A stretch of 15,485 nucleotides of DNA, taken from positions 1 through 15,485 of the forward strand of contig JBFOMB010000186.1 in NCBI GenBank assembly GCA_040830545.1, written 5' to 3'. Origin of the DNA: HXMU1420-2 sp040830545. GTDB taxonomy: Bacteria; Pseudomonadota; Alphaproteobacteria; Rhodobacterales; Rhodobacteraceae. Under the pieces are notes generated by a model, which made no database searches, was not told the DNA's origin, and saw only the letters and a list, made by a program, of their open reading frames with translations. Shown here in pieces: positions 1 to 6,606 of the stretch; within the stretch, counting starts at the first letter, position 1; each line of letters starts with the position of its first letter. A program made the translations under genes and the position numbers.

Positions 1-475
1 CCACAAACCCCATGGCACGCGATGCCATGAAGGACAGGATCTTCAGCTTCACATGCACCAGCCCATTGATGACCCCACGAACCGCCCCAACGATCAATGC
101 CAGCGGCAGCGCCAGCCACGCCCAGCTGGCCAGCGTTCCACCCAACCCGATGAAGGCAAAGGCGAAAATCACCGCGCTTACGGAAACGGTGCCTTCCATT
201 GACAGGTCGATGGACCCCATGATGATGATGAAGGTCACACCTATCGCGACCATCAGGGCAGGTGTTGCCGCAACCGCGATCCGGGCCGCGTTGCGAATGG
301 AAAAGAACCGCGAATCCAGCAGATAGATGTGATCCTTCCCTTCGCGGAAATCCTCCAGCCATTCAAAGACCGGAAACAGCAGAACCAGGAAACACAGCAC
401 CAGAAGTGGCGCCCATTTGATAATCGTCTCGCGGCTCAGGACCGGTGTCCTCGCCGTCATGGTCATGTCTGACAT
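1..475 (-). CDS. Sugar ABC transporter permease, RbsC-like (partial, 3' end off the left edge)
   Basis: Inner-membrane permease of a CUT2 (ribose/xylose-type) sugar importer, forming the channel that receives sugar from the binding protein encoded upstream. About 158 N-terminal residues are present. There is a hydrophobic helix at about residues 20-38. A second hydrophobic stretch follows and contains GSIDLSMEG, the typical GxIDLSxG signature of the BPD_transp_2 family. A later helix precedes GVINGLVHVKLKILSF, matching the conserved NG...KLK...F segment. The start at 475 (MSDMTM) is chosen because AGGA lies 8 bases upstream; the in-frame ATGs at 466 and 460 are alternatives. The gene follows the binding-protein gene by 111 bases containing a strong hairpin, so it is very probably cotranscribed with it. 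The substrate cannot be read from the sequence. Confidence 0.9.
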   Translation of the reverse strand, partial: MSDMTMTARTPVLSRETIIKWAPLLVLCFLVLLFPVFEWLEDFREGKDHIYLLDSRFFSIRNAARIAVAATPALMVAIGVTFIIIMGSIDLSMEGTVSVSAVIFAFAFIGLGGTLASWAWLALPLALIVGAVRGVINGLVHVKLKILSFMASRAMGFV

Positions 476-537
476 CGGATGTGTCCTGCCACTGTTCCAC
501 AGCGCGCAGGCAACGACCTGCGCCCGGCATTTTGAAA

Positions 538-576
538 GCTGGCCACGCTCTGAAACCGTCAGGATGCGCGGCCAGC
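538..576 (-). other. Intercistronic stem-loop between binding-protein and permease genes
   Basis: Read on the minus strand, GCTGGCCGCGC pairs with GCGTGGCCAGC (11 bp including one G-U). The loop can itself form a small CTGA/TCAG inner stem. Only TTTC follows, so there is no convincing U-tract. It sits just after the stop codon of the binding-protein gene. Hairpins at this place in sugar ABC operons (for example malE-malF) are known to protect the upstream mRNA and raise binding-protein yield over permease. That role here is inference; partial termination is the alternative. Confidence 0.6.
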
Positions 577-586
577 CTCAGGGAGG

Positions 587-1687
587 TTACTTGTACTGGA
601 TCTGCCCGTTGGTCGGGCCCCAGAAGTCCGTCCAGTCATAGGTCGGCACGTTTTCCAGGTAGTCGCTCTTGAACTGCGCGGCATCTTCCGGCGTGATCAT
701 GATCGTCGGGCCATAGAATTCGCGATGTGCGTGCGGTTCATCAGACGGTTTGAAGGTGCCGATGGCCGCGTGATAGGCCAGCGCCGCCGTGATGCCGCCA
801 CCCCAATGCGGGTTGGTGAACACGGTCGCCAGAATGCGGCCTTCGCGGACCAGGTCCACCGCCTGCGGGTTGCCGTCATAGGTCACGATCGGCACATCCA
901 TGCCTTCGGCCCGCAGTGCTTCCAGAACACCATAACCGATGGTGTCATTGGCGCAGTGCACACCGGTGATCTCGTCCCCATAGCGGGTGATGAAACCGGA
1001 CATGACCTGGTTGGCCTTCTGCGTGTCCCAATCGGCGGGCTGCGCGTCCAGCAGTTCGACGTCCGGATAATCCTTCAGCGCGTTCTTCAGGCCATTCAGA
1101 CGCTCGATTGCCGGGTTGTTGGATGCAATGCCACCCAGGTGCACAACGCCGCCTTTGCCGCCCATCGCCTCCAGCAGGATGCGCGCGGTCTGCTCTGCCG
1201 GGCCTTCGTCGGACCAGCTCATGTGGCTGACATAGTTGTCGCCAAAGTCCCACGGGTGCAGATCGTCGGTCTTGTTCCAGATCGTCGACACATAGCCACC
1301 TGCCGCGGCAACGGCCTCAACAACCGGCCGGGCGTTCGGTGCATCGTTCGTGTCGATGGCCAGCGCCAGGTTGCCGTCGGTCTTGGCCAACAGCGCCTTG
1401 ACGTCTGCCAGGGACTTTTCGGACGACCCTTCGTTGATCAGGTGGACCAGCGCGTCCTTGCCCAGACCCTGCGCGTCCATAAACGCCTCGCCACCGGACA
1501 CGATTTCGTTCCAGTAGGGGTTCGTGCGGTTGCGGTAGGACCAGGCTACCGTGGGATCAGATGCCGCGCGCGCCATGGACGGGAACATGCTCGCAGCTGC
1601 AGCAGCGCCAACGCCATAAGAGGTCGCAAGCAGGAAATTCCGGCGCGACAGCGTTTCGGCTTCGATAAACTTCTTGATAAATGACAT
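587..1687 (-). CDS. Sugar ABC transporter substrate-binding protein with Tat signal (periplasmic binding protein 1 fold)
   Basis: Periplasmic receptor of the CUT2 sugar importer whose permease follows downstream; 366 residues. The N-terminus holds a twin-arginine motif SRRNFL (R15, R16), then a hydrophobic stretch ending in SMARA near residue 41, so export is probably by Tat rather than Sec. The mature part shows the Peripla_BP_4 pattern: an early SYRNRTNPYWNEIVSG segment, then GGKGGVVHLGGIASN, then CANDTIGYGVLEALR and VPIVTYDGNPQAVDLVREG, which are the usual ligand-contact regions of ribose/xylose-type receptors. The start at 1687 is preferred over 1711 because GGAGG lies 6 bases upstream and it puts the twin arginines at the usual distance. 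The TetR gene is divergent. The sugar is unknown; family assignment is firm. Confidence 0.92.
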   Translation of the reverse strand: MSFIKKFIEAETLSRRNFLLATSYGVGAAAAASMFPSMARAASDPTVAWSYRNRTNPYWNEIVSGGEAFMDAQGLGKDALVHLINEGSSEKSLADVKALLAKTDGNLALAIDTNDAPNARPVVEAVAAAGGYVSTIWNKTDDLHPWDFGDNYVSHMSWSDEGPAEQTARILLEAMGGKGGVVHLGGIASNNPAIERLNGLKNALKDYPDVELLDAQPADWDTQKANQVMSGFITRYGDEITGVHCANDTIGYGVLEALRAEGMDVPIVTYDGNPQAVDLVREGRILATVFTNPHWGGGITAALAYHAAIGTFKPSDEPHAHREFYGPTIMITPEDAAQFKSDYLENVPTYDWTDFWGPTNGQIQYK

Positions 1688-1794
1688 GGGCTTCCTCCCT
1701 GGTTTCCACATCTTTTCCGTCGAGGGCTTCCCCTCACTTCACCCGCCTTACCGCACACATTGCCGGACAAGCGGTACGCCCCTCGGATTCGATG

Positions 1795-1816
1795 AGTAAC
1801 GCACTAGTTAGTTACT
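1795..1816. promoter_or_regulatory. Candidate TetR-family operator (22-bp palindrome)
   Basis: Near-perfect inverted repeat AGTAACGCAC/TAGTTAGTTACT about the centre between 1805 and 1806; the half-sites match at 9 of 11 positions. It lies between the divergent binding-protein and TetR genes and covers the predicted -10 region of the minus-strand promoter, where a bound repressor would block transcription. Assignment to the neighbouring TetR protein rests on position and size only. Confidence 0.55.
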
Positions 1817-1838
1817 TAATCTTTCTTTTGGCTGTCAA
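1810..1838 (-). promoter_or_regulatory. Candidate promoter of the sugar ABC operon
   Basis: On the minus strand a perfect -35 TTGACA (1833-1838) is followed, after 17 bases, by a poor -10 GTAACT (1810-1815); TAACTA with an 18-base spacer is equally possible. The weak -10 lies within the palindrome at 1795-1816. A start here would give a leader of roughly 115 bases before the binding-protein gene. Confidence 0.4.
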
Positions 1839-1856
1839 GTGAGTTATGGATAAGAT
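1828..1856 (+). promoter_or_regulatory. Candidate promoter of the TetR gene
   Basis: TTGGCT (1828-1833), exactly 17 bases, then TAAGAT (1851-1856); each hexamer matches four of six consensus positions. It overlaps the -35 of the opposing promoter, so the two divergent promoters would compete for polymerase. The gene starts about 60 bases downstream of the -10. Confidence 0.4.
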
Positions 1857-1915
1857 ACCCGCGCTGATGACTGCCGACGCGAAAGCGGATGACGAAAGCG
1901 CATTAGAGGAAGAGC

Positions 1916-2548
1916 ATGGCCGCGACCAAAACAAAGACCCGCGACGCAGAGGCGACGAAGGCCCGCATTCTGGCTGCGGCCAAAGCCGAATTCGCCAGGC
2001 TTGGTCTGGGGGGCGCGCGTGTAGACGAGATCGCGGAAAAGGCCGATGCGAACAAGCGCATGATCTACCACTATTTCGGCAACAAAGAGGACCTGTTCTC
2101 GGCCGTTCTGGTCGAAGCGTATCTGGACATCCGGTCTGCGGAACAGGAACTGCAGCTTGACGATTTGCCACCCTCCGAAGCGATGGTCACGCTGATCAAA
2201 TTCACCTGGGACTACTATCTGGCCAATCCTGAGTTCATTCGGTTGGTGAACAGCGCGAACCTGCATCAAGGCAAGCATTTGGAAGGATCGCAGCGACTGA
2301 AAGAGGCCAGCAGGCGTTACATCGGGATGATCCAGGCGCTGCTGGATCGGGGAGCCGCCGAGGGTGTGTTCCGGGACGGGATCGACGCGGGTCAGCTCAA
2401 CATCACCATTGCGGCGATTGGCTACTATTATTTGACCAACCGCTTTTCCGGGAAGATTCTGTTCGAACGGGACTACATGACACCGGAGGCATTGGACGAC
2501 CGGCTGGCCTTCAACATCGACACGATCATGCGCCTGATTTCGGTCTGA
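1916..2548 (+). CDS. TetR/AcrR-family transcriptional regulator (NicS/RutR-like)
   Basis: Cytoplasmic dimeric repressor of 210 residues, the normal size for the family. Residues 11-60 form the TetR_N DNA-binding domain: ATKARILAAAKAEFARLG, then the helix-turn-helix with VDEIAEKADANKRMIYHYFGNKEDLF, where YHYFGNKEDLF is the family hallmark. The C-terminal ligand domain has an NPEFIRLVNSAN segment as in NicS/RutR-type regulators, so a small organic effector is likely. The start is set by GAGGAAG three bases before the ATG. It is divergent from the sugar ABC operon and probably controls it and itself through the palindrome at 1795-1816; this link is inferred. Its 3' end overlaps the convergent LysR gene by 23 bases. 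Confidence 0.93.
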   Translation: MAATKTKTRDAEATKARILAAAKAEFARLGLGGARVDEIAEKADANKRMIYHYFGNKEDLFSAVLVEAYLDIRSAEQELQLDDLPPSEAMVTLIKFTWDYYLANPEFIRLVNSANLHQGKHLEGSQRLKEASRRYIGMIQALLDRGAAEGVFRDGIDAGQLNITIAAIGYYYLTNRFSGKILFERDYMTPEALDDRLAFNIDTIMRLISV

Positions 2549-3488
2549 CACGGGCCGTGTTGTGCCCCCGGATATGCCCGTGCAGCCCGGTTTTGACGAT
2601 CTTCAGGAACAGCTGATATGGCGCGAGGTCCAGCGCGGTACGCGCGCACTGAATGTTGATCGGGATGGTCCACAACGGTGACTGAAGCCTTAGTTGCTTT
2701 AACCCCGACGCTCGCGCCCGTTGCAACAGAGGCTCTGCGATAACCGAAACCGTATCGGCGCGCCGCGTGAACTCGGTCAGCACATTGGGCGAATTTGTCC
2801 TGATCAGGCTGGTTGGTGACGGCAACCCATGTGATGCCATGAACCCAGATGCTGTCTGTTCGAACGCGGTGTCATCCGCGAAACTCACCCAATTCTGTTT
2901 CACCAGGTCCGACAGGGTCACCTCCGGTTTTTCGAACAACGCATGTTCGGCTCGTGCAACAGCAATCATCTCGACCGTAGCAATCAACTGCGAAACGAAG
3001 AACTCGCTTTCGATGGGTTGAGCGGGGCTGGCGCTAAGTACGATATCCAGATCGCCGTCATACAGCATGTCGGTCAATTGCCCCGCCACACCCGACACCA
3101 CGTTCAGATGCAGCGCCGGAAACGCCTTGTGCAGTTCAAACACCACATCCGGGATAAAGGTCGCCGCCCAGGCCACGCCAACACCGATGCGCATATGCCC
3201 GGTCACGCCCGAGGTCAGCGCAGCGATTTCCTGTTCCGCGTATTGCGCCGTCTGGCGGCAATAGCTGGCATGGCGGTGAAAAATCTGTCCTGCCTGCGTC
3301 GGCACCATGCCGGTAGAACTGCGCGTGAACACAGGGGTGCCCAGATGCTCCTCCAACTGCTTCAGGCCCACGGACACCGCCGGTTGTGACACGCCCAGCC
3401 GCTGGCTCGCTGCCTGTACGCTGCCGGTGTCATAGATCGCCAGAAAGAAGTCGGTGAAGCGGTTTTGAAACGGGAATGAACTGCGCAT
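2526..3488 (-). CDS. LysR-family transcriptional regulator
   Basis: Cytoplasmic LysR-type regulator of 320 residues. The N-terminal winged helix-turn-helix lies at about residues 10-68: FFLAIYDTGSVQAASQRLG, SQPAVSVGLKQLEEHLG, then FTRSSTGMVPTQAG, the usual wing. A LysR_substrate effector domain follows from about residue 95 (GHMRIGVGVAWAATFIP; DLDIVLSA near its middle). It is divergent from the sulfatase-tctCBA genes with an 88-base shared upstream region, the classic arrangement for control of the neighbouring operon in response to its substrate or a breakdown product. The ATG at 3488 has no recognisable Shine-Dalgarno sequence (the upstream bases are A/T-rich), so expression may be low or the message nearly leaderless. 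It ends tail to tail with the TetR gene. Confidence 0.93.
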   Translation of the reverse strand: MRSSFPFQNRFTDFFLAIYDTGSVQAASQRLGVSQPAVSVGLKQLEEHLGTPVFTRSSTGMVPTQAGQIFHRHASYCRQTAQYAEQEIAALTSGVTGHMRIGVGVAWAATFIPDVVFELHKAFPALHLNVVSGVAGQLTDMLYDGDLDIVLSASPAQPIESEFFVSQLIATVEMIAVARAEHALFEKPEVTLSDLVKQNWVSFADDTAFEQTASGFMASHGLPSPTSLIRTNSPNVLTEFTRRADTVSVIAEPLLQRARASGLKQLRLQSPLWTIPINIQCARTALDLAPYQLFLKIVKTGLHGHIRGHNTARVRPKSGA

Positions 3489-3519
3489 GGGTATAATTAT
3501 TAATTAATCGACCTCAAAC

Positions 3520-3536
3520 AAACAGTATTTCTGTTT
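3520..3536. promoter_or_regulatory. Candidate LysR-type binding site (inverted repeat)
   Basis: AAACAG-TATTT-CTGTTT, a perfect 6-bp inverted repeat around 5 bases, lies midway between the divergent LysR and sulfatase genes. Size and spacing suit one LysR dimer site. A second symmetric element, ATTAATTAAT at 3499-3508, lies 11 bases away, closer to the LysR gene. Binding is inferred from position. Confidence 0.45.
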
Positions 3537-3576
3537 ATGAAACCCGCGTGTCAGTCTGCCCCGCAGAGGGGGATTC

Positions 3577-5094
3577 ATGCGCACATTATTTGTCTTGTTT
3601 GACAGCCTGAACCGCGAGGCGTTGGGCTGCTATGGCGGCACAGAAATCGCGACGCCCAATTTCGACCGGTTCGCGACAAAGTCGATGTCGTTTGACAATC
3701 ACTTTGTCGGATCACTGCCCTGTATGCCTGCGCGCCGGGACATGCATGCAGGGCGGTTGAACTTCATGCATCGGTCCTGGGGACCGCTGGAGCCGTTTGA
3801 CAATTCCTTTGCCCGCATCCTGCGTGACGAAGGCACCTATACCCACATGGTCAGCGACCACCTGCACTATTTCGAAGATGGTGGAGGCGGATTTCACACC
3901 CGTTTCAACAGCTGGGATTTCATTCGGGGGCAGGAATATGACCCCTGGGTCGCCATGGTCGAACCACCAATTGAGCGGTTTCGCGAGACGTATTCCGACC
4001 ATCACTACGAATTCAATCGCGGCCAACGCCGGCTGCAGCACATGATCAACCGCGAACAGATGCGGGACGAGGCTGACTTCCCCGGTCCCAAGTGTTTCGC
4101 GTCGGCCTTTGATTTCCTGGACCGGAATCGGGCTGCCGACGACTGGCTTCTGATGCTGGAATGCTTTGATCCGCATGAACCGTTCCACGCGCCCGCGCGG
4201 TTCCGCGAAGCCTACGAGAGCGGCTATGAGGGCAAAATCCTGGATTGGCCGCACTATGCCCGCGTCACCGAAAGCGAAGAAGAGATGCGCGAAATTCGCG
4301 CGAATTACGCGTCTCTGGTCGCGATGTGTGACGACTATTTCGGGCGTCTCCTCGATTATTTTGACGAGCATGACATGTGGAAGGACACGGCGCTGGTCCT
4401 GACCACGGATCACGGTTTCATGCTGGGTGAACATGAGTGGTGGGGCAAATGCCGTATGCCCTATTACGAAGAGATCGCCCACATCCCCATGATGATCCAC
4501 GACCCGCGCCACGCCGAAGGCGCAGGCACCCGAACCAATGCGCTGACCCAGACGATGGACCTGATGCCGACCCTGCTGGGCCTGCACGGGGTCACAGCAC
4601 CGCCCGAAACCACTGGCGTTGATTTGAAAGGGGTTCTGGCGGGCGCAGCCGATCAGGGGCGCGACATCGCGGTGTTTGGGCTGTTTGGCGGGCCATTGGG
4701 CGTCACCGACGGTGAACATGTCCTCTACTACTACCCCGATGACCTGACCAAACCGGGGCTGCGGGAATACACGCTGATGCCTGCCCACATGCTGGACTAT
4801 TTCACGGTGGATGAACTGAAAACCGCGACCCTGCACAAAGGGTTCGACTTTACCAAGGACGTTCCCGTCCTCAGCATCGCGGCAACAGCAGAGGCCAAGC
4901 GTATCCCGAACAATGATGGCCACGCCTTTGACGACATCGGCACGCGGCTGTTCGACATCATCAAAGACCCCAAACAGGAAACCCCCCTGAACGATCAGGG
5001 GATTCAAGACCGGCTGATGACCGGTTTGAAAGCCGTACTCACACAGCACGACACACCCGAGGAGGTGTTCGAGTGGTACGGCATCGGAAACTAA
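3577..5094 (+). CDS. Cytoplasmic type I sulfatase (formylglycine-dependent)
   Basis: Hydrolase of the alkaline phosphatase superfamily, 505 residues, expected to release sulfate from a small sulfate ester (phosphonate monoester hydrolase activity is possible in this family). The activation motif is LPCMPARRDMHAGR: C49-M-P-A-R53 fits CxPxR, so Cys49 should be converted to formylglycine. Other active-site marks are D9 in LFVLFDSLNREALGCYG and D278-H279 in LTTDHGFMLGEH, both expected metal ligands. The N-terminal metal site shows a single Asp (FDS) rather than the DD of many arylsulfatases. There is no signal peptide, so it should act in the cytoplasm on imported substrate. The start is set by GAGGGGG three bases before the ATG. 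It is followed after 13 bases by tctC, and the LysR gene is divergent. Confidence 0.88.
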   Translation: MRTLFVLFDSLNREALGCYGGTEIATPNFDRFATKSMSFDNHFVGSLPCMPARRDMHAGRLNFMHRSWGPLEPFDNSFARILRDEGTYTHMVSDHLHYFEDGGGGFHTRFNSWDFIRGQEYDPWVAMVEPPIERFRETYSDHHYEFNRGQRRLQHMINREQMRDEADFPGPKCFASAFDFLDRNRAADDWLLMLECFDPHEPFHAPARFREAYESGYEGKILDWPHYARVTESEEEMREIRANYASLVAMCDDYFGRLLDYFDEHDMWKDTALVLTTDHGFMLGEHEWWGKCRMPYYEEIAHIPMMIHDPRHAEGAGTRTNALTQTMDLMPTLLGLHGVTAPPETTGVDLKGVLAGAADQGRDIAVFGLFGGPLGVTDGEHVLYYYPDDLTKPGLREYTLMPAHMLDYFTVDELKTATLHKGFDFTKDVPVLSIAATAEAKRIPNNDGHAFDDIGTRLFDIIKDPKQETPLNDQGIQDRLMTGLKAVLTQHDTPEEVFEWYGIGN

Positions 5095-5107
5095 GAGGAG
5101 GAGAACC

Positions 5108-6097
5108 ATGAAATTCAAACTGCTGGCAGGCGGGCTGTCTGCCCTGATCCTGAGTACGGGTGCCGCGCTCGCGGAATTTCCCGAGCGCACAATCGAAAAC
5201 ATCTTCCCGTGGACGGCGGGCGGCGCGATGGCGACCAGCCAGATCATCGCTGACGCCATGGGCGAAGAGCTGGGCGTGACGATAACCGTTGTATCGACCC
5301 CCGGCGCGGCAGGGACCAAGGCGTTCCAGACGGCCATGAACAAACCCGCGGATGGCTACACGATCTTTGACGGCTACGTTGCGCCGCTGGTTCTGCAACC
5401 GGTGCTGGGCAACGCCGACTGGACCTACAAGGACTTCATCCCGCTGCACGGCACGGTATCCAACGCGTTTTCCATCGGCATCCGCAAGGATGATGACCGC
5501 TGGGCCAATTTCGAAGAGATGATGGAATGGGGCCGCGCCAACCCGGGCAAGCTCAAGTATTCCTCGGGCACGTCCAACACTCTGCCGCATATGGTGATCG
5601 CCAAGGTGCTGCAGGAGCATGGCGTTGTTGCGCGCAACATCCCCTACAAAACCGATGGCGACGCACGCAACGACCTGAAAGCGGGCATTCTGGATTTCGC
5701 TTTCATCAATGTCAGCGTGATGAGCACGGACCCGGATGGCTTCAACATCGTGCTGGTCCTGTCCGAACTGGAAGGCGCAAAGAAAGCGTTTGGCGGCGCG
5801 CCGACCATCGCCGAACTGGGGATCGACGTGGGTCTGTCGGGCCTTTCCCCCATGGGGTGGAGCTGGTGGCTGGTCCACAAGGACACCCCCGAAGCCGAGG
5901 TGAAGATCCTGCAGGACGCACTGGCCACGGCGATGGCAAAGGACGAAACCAAAGCTGCGCTTGAAGGGCTGGGTTTTGTGCCGCTACCCTATGGCCCCGA
6001 CCAGTATGACGAAATCGTCGGCCCGGTTGCAGATCAGCTCAAGGCGATGGGCGATGCACTGAACTGGGAACGCGAAGAAATGGCAAAGCTTAAGTAA
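5108..6097 (+). CDS. tctC: Tripartite tricarboxylate transporter substrate-binding protein (TctC/Bug family)
   Basis: Periplasmic binding protein that delivers an organic anion to the TctAB membrane complex; 329 residues, a typical length. A Sec signal peptide spans residues 1-22 (cleavage after GAALA). The mature protein opens with FPERTIENIFPWTAGG, the Bug-family N-terminus, followed by VVSTPGAAGTKAFQTAMNKPADGYT (the usual NxxGAGG...A..pDGYT region) and GKLKYSSGTSNTLPHM. One oddity is that the canonical PGGxxD motif reads A37-G-G-A-M-A42, so the usual Asp is Ala, hinting at an unusual ligand. A strong AGGAGGAG lies just upstream of the start. It lies 13 bases after the sulfatase gene and 11 before tctB, so all belong to one operon. 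The substrate is not known; a sulfated acid is a guess from context. Confidence 0.9.
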   Translation: MKFKLLAGGLSALILSTGAALAEFPERTIENIFPWTAGGAMATSQIIADAMGEELGVTITVVSTPGAAGTKAFQTAMNKPADGYTIFDGYVAPLVLQPVLGNADWTYKDFIPLHGTVSNAFSIGIRKDDDRWANFEEMMEWGRANPGKLKYSSGTSNTLPHMVIAKVLQEHGVVARNIPYKTDGDARNDLKAGILDFAFINVSVMSTDPDGFNIVLVLSELEGAKKAFGGAPTIAELGIDVGLSGLSPMGWSWWLVHKDTPEAEVKILQDALATAMAKDETKAALEGLGFVPLPYGPDQYDEIVGPVADQLKAMGDALNWEREEMAKLK

Positions 6098-6108
6098 GCT
6101 CACCGCAT

Positions 6109-6606
6109 ATGGACCTGAAACAGAAACACGCCGAATACCTTGCCTACGCCTTTTTGCTGGCGGTGGTCGGCGTGGTGTTTCAGCAGATTGCCACGTCCTT
6201 TGCCGAACAGGGGATCGCCTCGGGCGGTCCCTTTGACAACGCCGCGGCCTATCCCAGGGCTGTCGCAATCCTGATCGTGATCCTGATCGCGCTGCAATTG
6301 GCGGTATCCTTTGTCGCCAGACGCCGCGAGGGTGGCGAAACGCTGTCGCTGACCCATCTGGCGTGTCCTGCTGCGGGGCTGGCCATCCTGTTTGCCTATA
6401 TCTGGAGCCTGAATTGGCTGGGCTATCACATCGCGACCCCATCCATGATCGCAGCCCTGATGATCCTTGGCGGATCGCGGCGGATTGCTGAAATCCTGAT
6501 CGTGCCGGTCGCTGCATCGTTGCTGATGGCCTTCGCCTTCGAGGTTGTCCTGAAGATCGTGCTGCCCGGTGGCGTGTTCAAACTACATATCCTCTGGCCG
6601 TTCTGA
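6109..6606 (+). CDS. tctB: Tripartite tricarboxylate transporter small membrane subunit (TctB family)
   Basis: Small integral membrane subunit, 165 residues, of the TTT importer. It shows about four to five hydrophobic segments (near residues 10-28, 50-72, 86-108 and 115-157 as a split pair), the usual TctB pattern. TctB proteins have little sequence signature, so the call leans on size, topology and its place between tctC and tctA. The ATG at 6109 has no clear Shine-Dalgarno sequence, so it may rely on translation of tctC 11 bases upstream. Its stop codon overlaps the tctA start (TGATG, one shared base), indicating tight coupling of the two membrane subunits. Confidence 0.85.
   Translation: MDLKQKHAEYLAYAFLLAVVGVVFQQIATSFAEQGIASGGPFDNAAAYPRAVAILIVILIALQLAVSFVARRREGGETLSLTHLACPAAGLAILFAYIWSLNWLGYHIATPSMIAALMILGGSRRIAEILIVPVAASLLMAFAFEVVLKIVLPGGVFKLHILWPF

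Noticed and set aside
725..1684. A 319-codon plus-strand frame opposite the binding-protein gene
   Set aside because: It mirrors the codon bias of the true gene, has no family motif and no ribosome binding site, and runs within the complement of a well supported gene.
3492..3497. Perfect TATAAT near the LysR start as a plus-strand -10
   Set aside because: No acceptable -35 is found 16-18 bases upstream, and the A/T-rich surroundings make a chance match likely.
3712..5343. A 543-codon open frame on the minus strand opposite the sulfatase and tctC
   Set aside because: It lies antisense to two genes with clear family motifs, shows no recognisable domain, and such long antisense frames are expected in GC-rich DNA with strong third-position bias.
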